From Thelonectria olida (taxonomy: Eukaryota > Ascomycota > Sordariomycetes > Hypocreales > Nectriaceae): a DNA stretch of 64,000 nt. Every line of letters begins with the position of its first letter. The stretch's first letter is position 1. Positions 47,614 through 60,237 of the stretch are shown one piece after another. The stretch spans positions 310,001-374,000 of the forward strand of contig JAGPYM010000005.1 in NCBI GenBank assembly GCA_020736575.1, written 5' to 3'. The notes beneath the pieces were generated by a model. It ran no database searches. It saw only the letters and a list, made by a program, of their open reading frames with translations, and was not told the origin of the DNA. The translations under genes were made by a program, and so were the position numbers.

Positions 47614-48807
47614 ATGTCTCGTCCCACACACTTCGTCCACTGCGTCGAGAGCGAGGGGTTTGACCCAGATGAGCTCATCAAGGATGTGCATCGCCAACAG
47701 CAAGCCCGAGACTTTCTGGCGGACAAGAGTCACCTGTACAATGCGACCCGGGTCATGTTCAACCTGCCCGAGAGAGACAAGTACGTGTATCATGCCGTAG
47801 TAAGCGTCAACTTGCCCCAGGTTCAAGGCGTCGTCAGTCTTGGAGGCGTCAACAATCTGCATAGATGGTATATCGACGCGCCTGATACAGAAGTAAGAAC
47901 CAATCCACTCGCCAACGCCACCTCCCTGTGAAGTGGGAACTAACCCTCGTAGCAAAGAGGGCCGCCTCCTCAGGCAGACATAGAAGCGTACGTTGCCGTC
48001 TTCAAGCCATCAACAGCTACGGCCTCAGCCCTCAAGAACTTGGCCAACAATGCCAAGAAGGGCTCTACTCGGAGTGAGGTCGGACTCAACCTCACAAACA
48101 AGCGGTTTCTGCATCCCGCGCTGACAACAAAGCTCGCCGTTCCAAAATGCAAGAATCCCAGTCCAAACCCTTACTTCGATTTCTGGGCGTGGTCCTGTCG
48201 AGAGCTTGAGTGGTGCGGACCATGTCCCGCGTCGGAGCGCAGACCTACCAGCCACCACGTCCTCCCTGTTTTCATGCACCATTTTGGTTGCGCCACACCA
48301 TCTCATGAGAGCCTCGAGATACTCAAGATCCTCACCGACGGACGGGAGGTAGCAGACATTGGATCAGGAAATGGGTACTGGACTTTCATGCTCCGCCAGT
48401 ACGGCCTGACAGTCCATCCAGTCGACAACATGCAGAGCGAATGGCGGGTCAACTGGGTCAGCGACACCACCATTTCCGACGGCGTGAAGTGGCTAGGCAA
48501 GCACTCCGGAGGCAAAGAAATGGTCCTCCTGTTGGTGTATCCTGTCGTAGGCGGCGGGCTGGGAGGAGGGGCTGAGGGCGGGTTCACCAGGAACCTAGTC
48601 GATGCTTTCCAAGGTGACACTATTGCCGTTGTGGGCACACAGAATGGAAACGGGTACACGGGTTTCAAGGGCATGACGATGGATCACTTCATGGAGACGG
48701 AACACAAGGACTGGACCAAAGTGGTACAGATTCCTCTGCCTAGTTTTGCTGGTAAAGATGAGGCATTATTCGTGTTCCAGAGAGGAGAAAGGGCGCCTTG
48801 CGAGTAG
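47614..48807 (+). CDS. Methyltransferase-like protein of unknown function
   Basis: Two exons (47614-47892, 47953-48807; 60-nt intron) give 377 residues. The N-terminal part (MSRPTHFVHCVESEGFDP) has no recognised domain. At about 225-236 the sequence EVADIGSGNGYWTF matches the SAM-binding motif I of class I methyltransferases, followed by HPVDNMQSEW (likely motif II, acidic position) and later VVGTQNGNGYTGF. A glycine-rich loop (VVGGGLGGGAEGG) interrupts the C-terminal half. Known substrates: none that I can name. It diverges from the LaeA-type gene, so a shared control region is possible. It could instead be an ordinary conserved gene at the border of the locus. Confidence 0.8.
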
Positions 48808-50237
48808 ATTGAGGTTGAAGAACTTTGGTTGAAATATAGGCGAGTTAGTGTGTCTCTTAGACCGATTACGCTTGTTAACTACCAGACGCTTTCGTAGAAG
48901 GCTTTGAGAGAACATAACCTGGAAGCTTGGACTTGAAGATCTGGACTTTGATAATATCACGAGGAATGAGGCGGAAGTGAGCGGCTCAGTGGAAGCTTGG
49001 ACTTGTAGAAAAGACAAGACTGCTCGGGAAAGCCTTTCGTATATGCGCCAACCCCAAGCCGTGGGTGTTGGCTGTGGCTATCTCGAGGCCACGAAATGAG
49101 CTCTGCAACTGTCATCTGTCATTCACAGAAAGTTGTCTCAGTAGAAGCGAATCTGCAGACGCAATGGAGACCCATCACGAGGTTCCAGCCTGTGGCTGGT
49201 TGTCACGTCTGACCTGCATGTTGTTGCCTGTCTTGGTTGGAGCCCGAGTCTTCACCATGTTGACAGTCCCATCAAGTCACCACAGCCCCCGGAAGACCCA
49301 GCCAATCTGAAGAGGTGTCAACCCTCCCGGTTGAGGGTGACTGGGGTGGTCTGTTAGACGGCCGCAGATGGTGGTTTGACTCACTTTCATTCCATTGCCC
49401 TCCAGGTTGATTGTTTTTGGCCCCCACACCAACTTACGCAACGCGACGACTTCAACAGCAGTTGTCTGCATCCTCCTGCTTGAGCATTTATTATTGTTTG
49501 TAGGAGTTGTCAGGCCACCCTCAGAGATACCCTGCACCGAAAGAGTGGAAGCGGGATACCCAGCCACACAGCGGGCGAACCATTTTTGGCGCTCGGGGTG
49601 GCCCGACTTCTGGAGGCATTCTGGAGACGATCGGAGAGCGCGCTGCAAGAACCATTTGGTGATTGGTCTGCCCTGCGGGTGCTCCCTCGAGCACCCCGCT
49701 GTGGGTGTCAGTACATAGGCGCTGCGCCACGGAGGCTTTGGAAGAGGGAGTTGGTCGTCATCTGCATGGGAGAAGCCTTGAAGGAGGCCTGTTGGGAGGA
49801 GATTCGTCTGCGAGAGAGGTTTCAGCCCCCCACCAAAGCGTCTGAGATGCATGGATAGCGCCTAATAGAGCCCTAGGCGGACTGTGCGGCCGACTATGAC
49901 GGCAAGGGTGCGGAGCTCGACGAGTCCCAGTGGTTTGCGCCAGAGCCGAGTTGCCAGCCTGAGGTACTTCTATCAGGACAGTCCATGCCTTCCTTTTCTC
50001 CCCGTTCATTTTCTCTCCAGCCTTTTCCCACGCAATCGTTTGATCTCGTGACTGTGATTGTGAGTACTGGGTATCGACTCGTCCGTCCGTTCCAAACATC
50101 CCAAGAGGGCAGGTCACACCCCGTGTACCCCGCCGACGTTGGTGCCCAGACACCTAAGAACTCTGGGCCTAAGCGTCGCAGCCAAAGAATCTACTGTTTA
50201 CCATCCCTCACACAAGAAACAAACCACAATCGCCATC
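48808..50237. other. Intergenic region upstream of the annexin gene
   Basis: No supported gene. Two copies of GGAAGCTTGGACTTG lie 70 bp apart at about 48920 and 48990, and a short hairpin (TCAACC/GGTTGA) occurs at 49318-49336. The last 250 bases are the likely leader of the annexin gene. Confidence 0.5.
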
Positions 50238-53128
50238 ATGTCGCTCGCTCCAGACGATCACAATCGGAAGGGCCGTTCTAGGTCACGGTCGCGCGACCGT
50301 CGATCGGCCAGAGAGGAGTACGACACGTACGAAGACGTTCGGGAGCCCAGCTTCATTTACCCCGAAGACGATCTCGACGACCGCTACAAGGGCCATCCTG
50401 AAGCCCAGGCCAGCGGTGCCCTACCTTACCCCGAGGAGGGCGGCATTTACTCCATGCTCCCGGGCGACAAGGCGTTATACAGCTACGACAACCAAGAGCC
50501 CACTTACAAAACGGCGTCTCCGGCCGCAGATTCGCATTATCGCAGCTCTCATGACAACAAGCCAGGCACTGGCGGCCTGCTCCCCGGCGCCTTTCCAGAC
50601 GACGATCCCTACGGCAAGGGCAAGAAGGAAGACCCCCGCACTTACCGCGCCGACCCCCACGAGACGCACGACACCCGACGAGATGACAAATACGATGGGC
50701 GCCACGAGGACAAGCATGACAGCCATCGCGACGAGGAAGAGAACAAGCTCAAGTTCCTCCCCCAGAAATACATTCGCAAGTTTGTCTCTGGTGGCTCTTC
50801 CGATCCTGACAAGGAGAAGGAGAAGCCGGAGCGCCGCACTGGCAAAGACAAGTACGACGATGACCTGGCATATGGCAAGCCTGCCGTACCCAAGCGCCCG
50901 CCTGCCTCGCATGAGGATTTGGCTTATGGAAAGGCTGTGGGCGTGCCCACGTCTTCCACTAGTCAGAAGATGACCTCTTATGGCGGCACTGCAGCAGCTG
51001 CAGCAGCAGCTGCTGCTGCTGCTACAACTACAGTAGCTGTCTACGGTGACAGAAAAGACGGGCGCGATGAGAAGCGCGATGAACGTCATGAAGAGGGGCA
51101 TGACTACAAGTACGACCCAAAATACTATGGAAAGCACGATGAAAAGTACGATGAGAGGTACGACGAAAGGTACTATGACAAACGGGATGAGTATAGAGAC
51201 GATCCCAGGGATGAAAGGAGAGATGAGAAGCGTCCTTCTCAGCCGTACATTGAGGAGGAGTATCGTCACGACTACCTTGATGAAAGGGACGAGGCCGAGG
51301 CGCGGAGGAGGGCCGAGAAGCGCTCTTCTAGGTACGACGAGAGGTACGACGAGAGGTATGACGAACGATACTATGATGAGAGGGACGAAAAGGACCGACG
51401 AAGGGATGACAAGCGTTCTTCCAGATACGATGACGGATCAGACCGACAAGGCTACGTGGAGTATGACCGTCGCCGCTATGAGGACAAGGATGACCGAAGG
51501 CCCCATAGTCCTACCGCCGAGGCTACATACGCTCCCAACGTCTTGACCGTCGAGCCTGGTAGTCGCAACAAGGAGAAGGAAAGAGAGAGAGAGAAAGAGA
51601 AGGAAAAGGAGAAATCTCGTGAGAGTCGCCGCCATCATAGAGAAAGGTCCAGCTCAGATATGCTCACTGTCGACTCCGGCCACAAGCGAGACAAGTCCAA
51701 GACTAGAGATCGATCCAGAGGGCGAGACAAGTCTCCAGGTCCTGACTTGTTGTCCGTCGAGTCCTCATCGGGGCACAGGAGAAGATCACGGTCTAGAACT
51801 GGCTCCTCGTCTTTGGGCGTCGACACCGCACGCATGTCAGGCTTGTCTCTAGCTACTGCCCCTGCTTCTCCACTTCTCGAATCATACCACGGTACCTACC
51901 AGGAGAGTTCTCCGATGCCGTCGCCTCTTCTCCTAGCATCGAAGAATCCAGGCGAGGATCTCAGAACCCTAGAGCCACTCTCACCTATCGGTTCTGATTT
52001 TGAGGATGGAAGAAAGCGAGGCCGCCGAGCCCGCTTCCACGATTCCGATGACATCCCCGTCCAGCTTGCTCAGGCTCTCAAGGGCAGCAAGCGACCGGAC
52101 ACGACACCTCTCATCGAGCTCCTGCCAGGCCTTACTCACGACCAGGTGATGGAGCTGCGCGTCAAGTACAAAGTACTCGTCAAGACTGGCCCAGAGCGCA
52201 AGGGTGTCAATATTGCCAAGCACATCCGCGCACGGCTCAAGGATGAGGATCCCCTGCTCATGAAAGCGTGCTACTCGGTAGCTCTTGGTATGTGGGAGAG
52301 TGAGGCCTACTGGGCAAACTTTTGGTACCAAGGCGACAAGACTCGTCGCGAGCTCCTGATTGAGTCGCTCATGGGTCGCACCAACTACGAGATTCGCCAG
52401 ATCAAAGACGCATTCTCGGACAAGAAGTACGACAACAGCCTCACTAAGTGCATGAAAACAGAACTCAAAGAGGACAAGTTTAAGAAAGCTGTCCTCATGG
52501 TTCTGGATGAGCGCCGGATGGAGGAGCACGACGAATATGGCCGTGTCCTTCCCCTCGATTACACCCTCGTCGACCACGATATGAGCGAGCTGCGTCGTGC
52601 TGTGAGGTCGGAGAAGGGTGGCGAGACGGCCATGATCAACATTGTCGTTCAGCGCAGTGACAGCCACTTGCGCGAAGTTCTGAAGGAGTACGAACGCCAC
52701 TACAACAGCAACTTTGCCCGTGATGCCCTCAAGAAGAGTGGAAACCTTGTTGTAAGTACCCATTCTCTTTCTGGTTCATTTGGTAGTTAACACATTCCCA
52801 GGGCGAACTCCTCGCACATATCCTCAACGGCATTATCAACCGTCCTGTTCGTGACGCTCTCCTCCTGCATCACGCCATCTCCGCCTCGCGCAAGGATGGC
52901 CTGCGCCGAGAGCTCCTCATCTCCCGCCTTGTTCGCTACCACTGGGATCAGCAGCATATGCGAGCTGTCAAGCAAGCCTACGGCGAGCGCTACAAACGGA
53001 ACCTTACGGATGCCATCCGCGAGTCTACGAGTGGCGAGTGGGGGCAGTTTTGTCTCGAGCTTTGCATCACCCGCATGCCTGACAACGTGAGGACGTTTGA
53101 CAAGGTTGCTGTGAGCAGCTATAACTAG
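50238..53128 (+). CDS. Annexin-fold protein with a 600-residue charged N-terminal region
   Basis: Two exons (50238-52751, 52802-53128; 50-nt intron) encode 946 residues. The C-terminal third (from about 615) is an annexin core: four helical repeats, with TPLIELLPGLTHDQVMELR, IAKHIRARLKDEDPLLMKAC, LLIESLMGRTNYEIRQIKDAF and the last repeat GEWGQFCLELCITRMPDNV. The canonical calcium-binding GxGT loops are not evident, as in the fungal C4 group of annexins, so calcium-dependent lipid binding is doubtful. Residues 1-600 are disordered and charged, with RS dipeptides, an alanine tract coded by GCA/GCT repeats (50985-51030), repeats of DERY/DERYYDKRDE (51136-51380) and a KEREREKEKEK stretch. The start chosen is the MSLAPDD methionine, in good context. 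It converges with the RQC2 gene, 241 bp away. Confidence 0.9.
51136..51380 (+). repeat. In-frame DERY coding repeat in the annexin gene
   Basis: Imperfect 12-nt units coding for the tetrad DERY or DEKY recur in two groups (51139-51180 and 51331-51380), giving an Asp/Glu/Arg/Tyr-rich tract. Such repeats are prone to length change. Confidence 0.8.
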
Positions 53129-53369
53129 CCCTTGGCTACGTAAAAGAGGCGGTCTGATTGTGTTTATCTATTGTGTTTTGGACGTGGCGGCACTTGTGAG
53201 ATTGTAATAACGTAAGGATGGATACCTGACTTGTTACGAAGCAACGGCCTTCTTTTCTTTACCGCATGGAGCATCTAGATGGGCCCAAAGAGCCTCCGAT
53301 AGATATCTCTAGATCGCATGTCTTAATTGGCCATTTTTTTGGTGATTACCTATCTGCCTATACGAATGA

Positions 53370-56300
53370 CTAGCCTCTCTTTGACCCCTTGCCACCTCTT
53401 CCTCCCTTGCCCTGCCCTTTTGAGCCACCACCGCCCTTTTTACCACTGCCACTGTTACCGCCACTGCCGCCGCTGGTGCCGCCAGCCATCATAACGCGGA
53501 CCTTGCCAACTGGCACACAGTTGTACGTCTCCTCAGGCTTGAGCGCCTTGATCAGCTCGACCTCGCGGGGCCACATGCGCTCTGAATCACGAGCGGTTTC
53601 GTCGACAACGCCCTTGCGATTGCTAGCGAACTTCCAGCGGTCCAAGACCTCCTTAACCGCCTTGCCCTTCTTCGTGGTGCCGGGCTGCAACTTGGCCTTG
53701 TACTTGAAGCGGCCAAGGGCGTTCCAGGGAGCGCACACGGGGACGATTTCGAGGATCTCGTCGCCAAGGAGAGGAGTGCCGACGAGGGAGTCGAGCACGG
53801 TCATCTGATCCGTCTCGTCAGCATCGAGCACATCAATGCCCTCGTCCATCATGACACGTCGGATCTCTTCATGCTCGGCCGTCTCCTTCTGTTGTCGCTG
53901 ATGCTGTGCCCGACGTCGCTCCTTCGCGGCGGCAGCCTCGGCTTCCCGCTCCGCCTTGGCCTTGGCTTCAGCCTCAGCTCTCTTGCGGCCCGCAGTTGCA
54001 CCTATGAGGACTTCCGCCGCGACACGGTCTTCATCGTCTTGGTCTTTGTACTTAGTAGCGATCTTCTTCGCCTTGCCACGTTGACCGCGCTTAGATTGAC
54101 CCTTCTTTTCGGCGACTGGAGTCCCAGTCCTTGAGGTTGGGACAGGTGACTTGCTTGGGGCTTCGGATGTTTCAGTGACAGACTCTGCGGGTGCTTGGTC
54201 GTTTTCCTCCTCCTCTTCGTCATCGTTCTCTTCACCTTCCTCCGCACATGCTTCCTCTGCATTAAGCTTGTCGTCAACGTTCAGTTCTGATGTTCCTTCC
54301 TCGGCCTCTTGGACTTCTGTGCTACTTTCGGTGCCAAATGCCTGAAGGGGGTTAACTCGGGGTTTCTCGTCACGATGCTCGTCATCAGACTCGTCTTCGG
54401 ATGCAACGTCTTGTTCGGTCGTATGAAGTTCTTCCGTTTCAGCGAACTCCAGTTCATCTTGCCTGTCGGGCGATGAGCGCGTAGCCTCGCCACCAGCTGT
54501 GAAGTCGCTGTCATACAATCTGTGCTTCACATGCTTCGCTTGGCTTTCTTCGCTGATTTTGAACATTATACCCAGACCAAGGAGAAGTTGGGCCGGAGGA
54601 AGAAAGTTCTTCTTGCCCCTGACCATGAAGCTACCCGTTGGTAAAAATTCGCCAGTCGGAGCTGACTTCGAAACCTGGTCGGCGTTAACCCACCATGCTG
54701 ACATTCCGGCTTTGGAGTCCCAAGCTTCCGAGGAACAAACTGCGAGGGAACCCGCCTGAGAGAGTGTGGCCGGAGGAATCGGGGCATCTGGCGTCTTCGG
54801 GTTGTTCTTGATGATGACACTCGAAGCCCCGTGGAGGTCAGCGTGACAATAGATGTCTCCCTTGCGTAGGTATTTCTTGTAGACAATCTCATTCTGCTGA
54901 GCATCCTTGCCACCAATCACCAGGTATCCATCGGATGAAATGAACCAAGTGAACTTTTCGAACCACATCGGTTTACGGATTGGATGCAAGAGAGCCTTCT
55001 CCTGCTTCAGCCCTTTCTTCAGGTCCTCGGCGATCTTCTGCTCGGTGCTCTTCAGAGCTCTAGTCGCTTGTTGCTGAGTCTTTTCCTCCTTTACGGCTGC
55101 TGTCTTCTTCTGGTCATAATACTCCCTAGCATTGCCCCAAGGAGTGAGAGTGAGATTGATATCCACTGTCAAACCCTTGGACGTAGGCTTCCCTTTCGCG
55201 GCTGTATACTCATCGTCGCTCTCAGCCGCGCTGTCGTCAGTCTCGTAAGGGTCATCTTCCTCCTCGTCAAACTCTTCCTCGGCGAGCTCAAGAGTAATAA
55301 TGTTCTCGGCCAAGTTAAGAGGGGTCTTAATGATTTCCGCGACAGGGTTGTGTCGCTTCTTCTCTCTTTCCACTAGCTTGGAAACGTCTACCCAATCCAT
55401 GCCCTGCATGAGCAATCCATTGACAGCATCCATGGCCTCTTGGACACGCTCGACATTGGCCTCGATTGCGGCAGCCTTTTGCAGGTTTAGGGACTGTACT
55501 TCTTGCAATCCCTCAATACGCTTTGACTGCTCAGCTTTCGCTGCGTCAAGCTTCCTCTTTGCTGTAGCCTCTCGCTCGGTGAGTCTTGCCTCGAGCTTCT
55601 GCCCCTCCAGCGAAGAAAAGAACTCGTCAACTGTCTCATTGTAATTCTTGAACTCCAGGACTTCAATCGCCGGATCCTTCTCTAGCTTGTGTGGGATGAA
55701 CGGATGAAAGTCCTCGTATAATAGACCATCTCGTTTTGGCTTCGTCTCATCTTGCTCAACGCTTTCCGGCTTAGGCCCACTGCGCTTTGCAAAGATGTAC
55801 CCAGGGCATTCACTTGAACTTATGATAGCCTCAACGATTTTCCGAGCTTCGGAGAGCGACTTTACCAAGTCTTCTAGTAAAGACTCGCTGGCCAAGACTT
55901 CAGCCGGTTTCTTCGTGGTATCAAACTCATTCTTTTGCAGAGCATGATCCACCAGAATCGGGGGAAGCTCTGTGATTGAGACAGCCAGAGCCTTCCTCAA
56001 ATCACCACCAGGCTTCCCCTTGAGTTTCTTTGAGGAGGCGGCGACAGTGGCAGCCCTTTCCACGGCAACTTTCAGAGCATCGTGTACCCTTTCCTTGGTC
56101 AAGGGTGGAATTCCCGCAAAGTTCTGTCGGTTTTCCAGCAAGTACTGAAGACCAACTCGTTGTGGTTCTTGACCTTCGCCTTCTGAGACCGTTCTGGCTA
56201 GAGTAAGAATCTTTAGGTCAGAATCAGTAAGAATGATGTTGCCACTCTGCACAGTCATGGTTAGCTCTCAACACTCGGTTGCGTCTGGTCTGGGGTTAGG

Positions 56301-56715
56301 GGGCAATTACGGCAAAGAATTCCAGAAACAGTCGATACTGCCCATCACTAAACTGAAATTCGAGTATTCGATCCGTCCCAACTTGGTTGACCCCCGTCAA
56401 TCGTCGTGTCTTGAGGAACTTCCGAAGTCGGGCAACGAAGGCAGATGGCGCAGCAGCCGTTGTTCGAGCAAACTCAGTGAGGTGACAGCGGAAGCCTATG
56501 TCAACCACGAGTTGCTTCTTGTTATCCGGTTTCGCGAACTTGAGGAGTAGGATCTTGGAGGAAAGGTCGTAGACGTTGGACAATCGTAGATGCACCAGGT
56601 TTTCCTGGAGCTCGTGGGCGATGACCTGCGGGGTAATGGTTAGCAACTGGGCACTGTCCAGACTGGTGAAGCTTCTTCTGACCTTGACATCCAACGATGA
56701 GAATCTTTGCTTCAT
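53370..56715 (-). CDS. RQC2: Ribosome quality control factor RQC2 (NFACT family)
   Basis: Minus-strand gene with exons 56683-56715, 56311-56625 and 53370-56246, giving 1074 residues. RQC2 binds the stalled 60S subunit with Ltn1 and adds C-terminal Ala/Thr tails to stuck nascent chains. The N-terminal NFACT-N domain has MKQRFSSLD, IAHELQENL and Asp96-Arg97 in GTDRILEF; Asp9 and this Asp-Arg pair match the residues needed for tailing in yeast. A coiled coil follows, then NFACT-R at about 540-650 (WFISSDGYLVIGGKDAQQNE, GDIYCHADLHGASSV), acidic and lysine-rich linkers, and the C-terminal NFACT-C domain (TPLLGDEILEIVPVCAPW) ending in a Gly-rich tail. The first intron (56626-56682) is 57 nt and keeps frame if retained; the branch site GCTAAC and loss of a 19-residue insert in a conserved block support splicing. 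Confidence 0.95.
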
Positions 56716-59700
56716 TTTCGAAGATAGCTCCCGAGACCAGCCGACTTGATCCAACGTTCCGTGCCGTGCCGGATGTTTCGAGTTGGCATGGACTGGCACT
56801 GAGGCGTCTGTCTTCAGCGTGGGGCAAACGACTTCATCGCGGGGCAGCTTTCCAACTCCAAGGTGACGTTACGTCACGTGGCCCGAGCCAAAAATGCAAA
56901 GGCGTTCAACATGACGCTCTCATTATCATCAACCTCCAGCCAACATAGCATTGCAGGTAAACTTTGGGTAACACGAATTTAGTTGCATATCTTGGGGGTT
57001 TCTTGACTCAAGATGGTGGGCAAGCCGGTCAATTCATTGGAATGATGTGTGCTGGCAGTCTGGATGCTTCGAGAGCCATATCTGATTGACGCGATGAGAT
57101 GCGGCACGAAACTTTGATGAAGTTCCAACTGTCACGATAACGTCAGCTCATGGCTTGACACCCTGGGCATGCACATCATCCAGCATGCCTTTCTCACATC
57201 TGAAATGCAAGGCGTCGTCTCACGTATCACAACGGGAGAAGCCTCAAGGTCTAACTACGAAGTATTCTGCCATGGGAAGTCTGCCTGTCTGTATAGGGTA
57301 AGTAGGAACAATTAGATATGCACCTCACATTAACTAGAGGACAACAGTCCATCGGCAACCGCGCCTTAGGCCTGCAACAGCAAGGTCTTCATGCCTGTCT
57401 GCCCCAGGATTTTGTTTGTCTTCTCCCGTGAATGCCGCCCCGTCAACGACGCCGCTCTCCGGACTCGTGTTAGACTCTGACGGCGCCGGCAGCTGCAGAA
57501 CGCCAGGATTCCAGGAACTCCGACGATCAGATGTTCCCGAATGACCGAGGCACCTCGAAATTGCATTACACTGACATTTCCGAGAATAGTAGCAAACGGT
57601 AACCTCCTGCCCTGAGCTGGAGAAACGCGACGACCATAACGTGCCTGGTCGTGGATGAGACGCGACAAGCCGGACTAGCGAGAGGAAGCTTGTGATCGTC
57701 CAAACCCAATCACTCCCTGAATGTTCTCTGACCTCCGGACGACCTGGGAGTTGTCCCTGTACCCACACCACCCGGAATTATGTCAGCGGGCGGCTAGGAT
57801 CTGGTCAGTTGTCAGAGCAACTCATGAGCCGGACTCATTAGGCACTGTGTGTTATTTGCTCTAAGATGCCTGGTAACTGGGCCTGTTCGTGTTAGGTTGG
57901 GATTAGGATGTGCCAGTTCGCTAATTTCGTGTTTTACTGCTCCATCCGTACGAAGTAGGCAGGGCTCGCAAAGAACGGGACAACAAAACTGCTCTGTCCG
58001 AGCTGAGCGAGAATTCTTCCCAGACCGAGGCGTGCCAGTGATTGGAGACTGAGACACGGCCAGCGGTGAGCCCGAACCTTGCTGATGCTGATCATCGCCG
58101 TCATGATGCAGGCCTGGCCGCAATTGAGTGATTGAGTCTAGTGGATAATCAGTGAAGTGCCCAACTTGTCTCTCAAAAAGCAAGACGACAGAGTTCGCAT
58201 TTGCAGATGCAAAGAAAGTGCAATGCGGAGGCACCGAGGCTCCCAAGCTCCCAAGCCTCCAAGCCCCCAGCTTGGACCGACATTGATGAGCTGGAGGCAT
58301 GCCCTCCAATCCATCTGCGACTCTGACGGCGCGGCCTCCTTCGTCCAAAGGTCCAAACGCAGCCACCATTGATCCATTCTGAACCAAACGTCTCGCTCCA
58401 CCGGTAATGGCGCCTCGCTTTCATGTGTGTGCGCAACTGGGCTGACGATGCGTACACTAAATAATGCAGCTGCATAACAGACGTGGGATAACCCAATGAA
58501 GGTGTTACACGATATCGCTGCACCCGTTCATTACGAGTTCCCAGATGCCTGATTTCCCGCCCAGTCCGATGCAGTTGGACCAAGCTCCGTCTGTGTGGTG
58601 TCGTTGGTTTTGAGGAGGCTGGGAAGTCACATGGCGGCTAATGGACGACATAATGCCACCACGCTGGAAAAGCTCCCAGCCACCCGTTATCACAAGTCGA
58701 CATTTTCTGCACATCAAACTGCAGTGCAATTGGCGACCCTAAAACCCTCAATCGATGGTTGCCGACGGCGAGCTGCAGGGTAGAGTGGTGGTCGACCATG
58801 CCCAGCCATCTGTGCTCCGACATGGCTGAGCTGAACGTCTCAACGCGGCACAAATCGAAGCACTTGCACATTCACACTCCCTGTCAGAACCCACACGAGT
58901 GGACAAAAGCACTTCGTACTGTACGCACTTCGACGAGCCCCGTCAGACTAAAGTTCCACTTGATAGAGCGGCACGCTGGCTCCACTCAAGTGATTGCGAT
59001 AGTTGCAAGTGGCGCCAAACGAAGAGTGCTACTGGCCAGCCGAGCCCCAGGGAAATTTGCACTCCAGGCCTGGAGGCCACCAGGAACCGACCTACTGAGG
59101 CCCGAGGCCAGCTAATAAGACAGACGGATGAATCGAAATGCGTGTGTTGTTTTCATCTCGTTCGAGGAGCCCACCAGCCACGGCGGAGACACAGTGATGA
59201 CGGATCATCTTCCATCTGCCATTTCTCAGGGATGGTCACTACCAGTGGCTGGGAATGGTCCATTTTGTTGCCACTGGGCGCTCGTCTCATCTGGCGGAGC
59301 GGAGTCGCGGGATGGGAGCTGGGGGAGCTGTTGGATGGATACGTAGCTGAGCAAGCCAGCTGGCGACTGGCCGAAGCTACCGCAGGAGCTAGGGGGTAGC
59401 TGTCGGAAGCTGCACGGGTTTGTCTCTGATGAGACGGGGAAGGGAGGGTGAGTGGAACACGACTCAGATATAACAATACTCTCGCTGCTTTAAGACTGCA
59501 CAAGTCAGGTGACCAGTGAGATGAACTCAGCGAGAAGTTGAGCGACACGTGATCAGGACTATGGTGGAAATGAAACGTTGAGCGACGGTTCGACTCAGTT
59601 CTATCAGGTCTGAGGCAGCCTCGCAAAAGCAGCATGCCTCAACGACACCTCACATCCAATCACGACCATCCATGAGAAAAATCGCATCTCAGTCTTTCGG

Positions 59701-60237
59701 ACCTGGCTCAAACCTGATGATGGTGGGGTGTGAAGGGGAGCTTGTGGAGCTGGGAAATGCAGGGGCTAATTTGACGGAGCTACGCCCATTCGGAAGCGAG
59801 TAAACATGGCAACCCCGGGATGGTAAACGCAACGACTGGCAACAGAGGGTTTGAGAATTGGACGGACAGGGAAGGCAGAGTAATCGACACACCCTCGGCG
59901 ACAGAGTTGGAAGTGGTTGGTGGAGTGGCAGTTGACCCTCGATGGGACAGACATGAAGGAAACGGCTGGCGGGAGACTCCTCGGAACAGACAGCAGCTCG
60001 CCCAATCTCCAATCCACGGCCCCCGTCCTCAAAAGCCGAGCTCCTCTCCTCCTCTCTCCTTCCCTCCAATTATCTCCATCCACCTCAAGCTTCAAACCTC
60101 AGAATCCTCAAGAAAAGACGTCAAGAAGGCCATCGTTTGCCCTCTTATCTTTTCCCTCTTCTCGACTTTTGTTTCAAGGAACAAGAGCCAGAGGATTCTT
60201 CTTGTCATCCTTTCGATAGCTTCGGAAGGTTGTATGA
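56716..60237. other. Intergenic region upstream of hex1
   Basis: 3.5 kb without a gene I can support. Open frames are short or overlapping. The last 250 bases (59990-60200) are pyrimidine-rich on the plus strand and resemble a strong promoter, consistent with hex1 being highly expressed. The missing first exon of the long hex1 form should lie in this stretch. Confidence 0.5.

Noticed and set aside
49318..49336. Short hairpin TCAACC...GGTTGA as a possible terminator or element end
   Set aside because: Six-base stem only, with no associated mobile-element gene or target duplication.
50475..52763. Long Val/Leu-rich minus-strand frames opposite the annexin gene
   Set aside because: They are complements of the Asp/Glu/Lys-rich annexin tail and appear membrane-like only for that reason.
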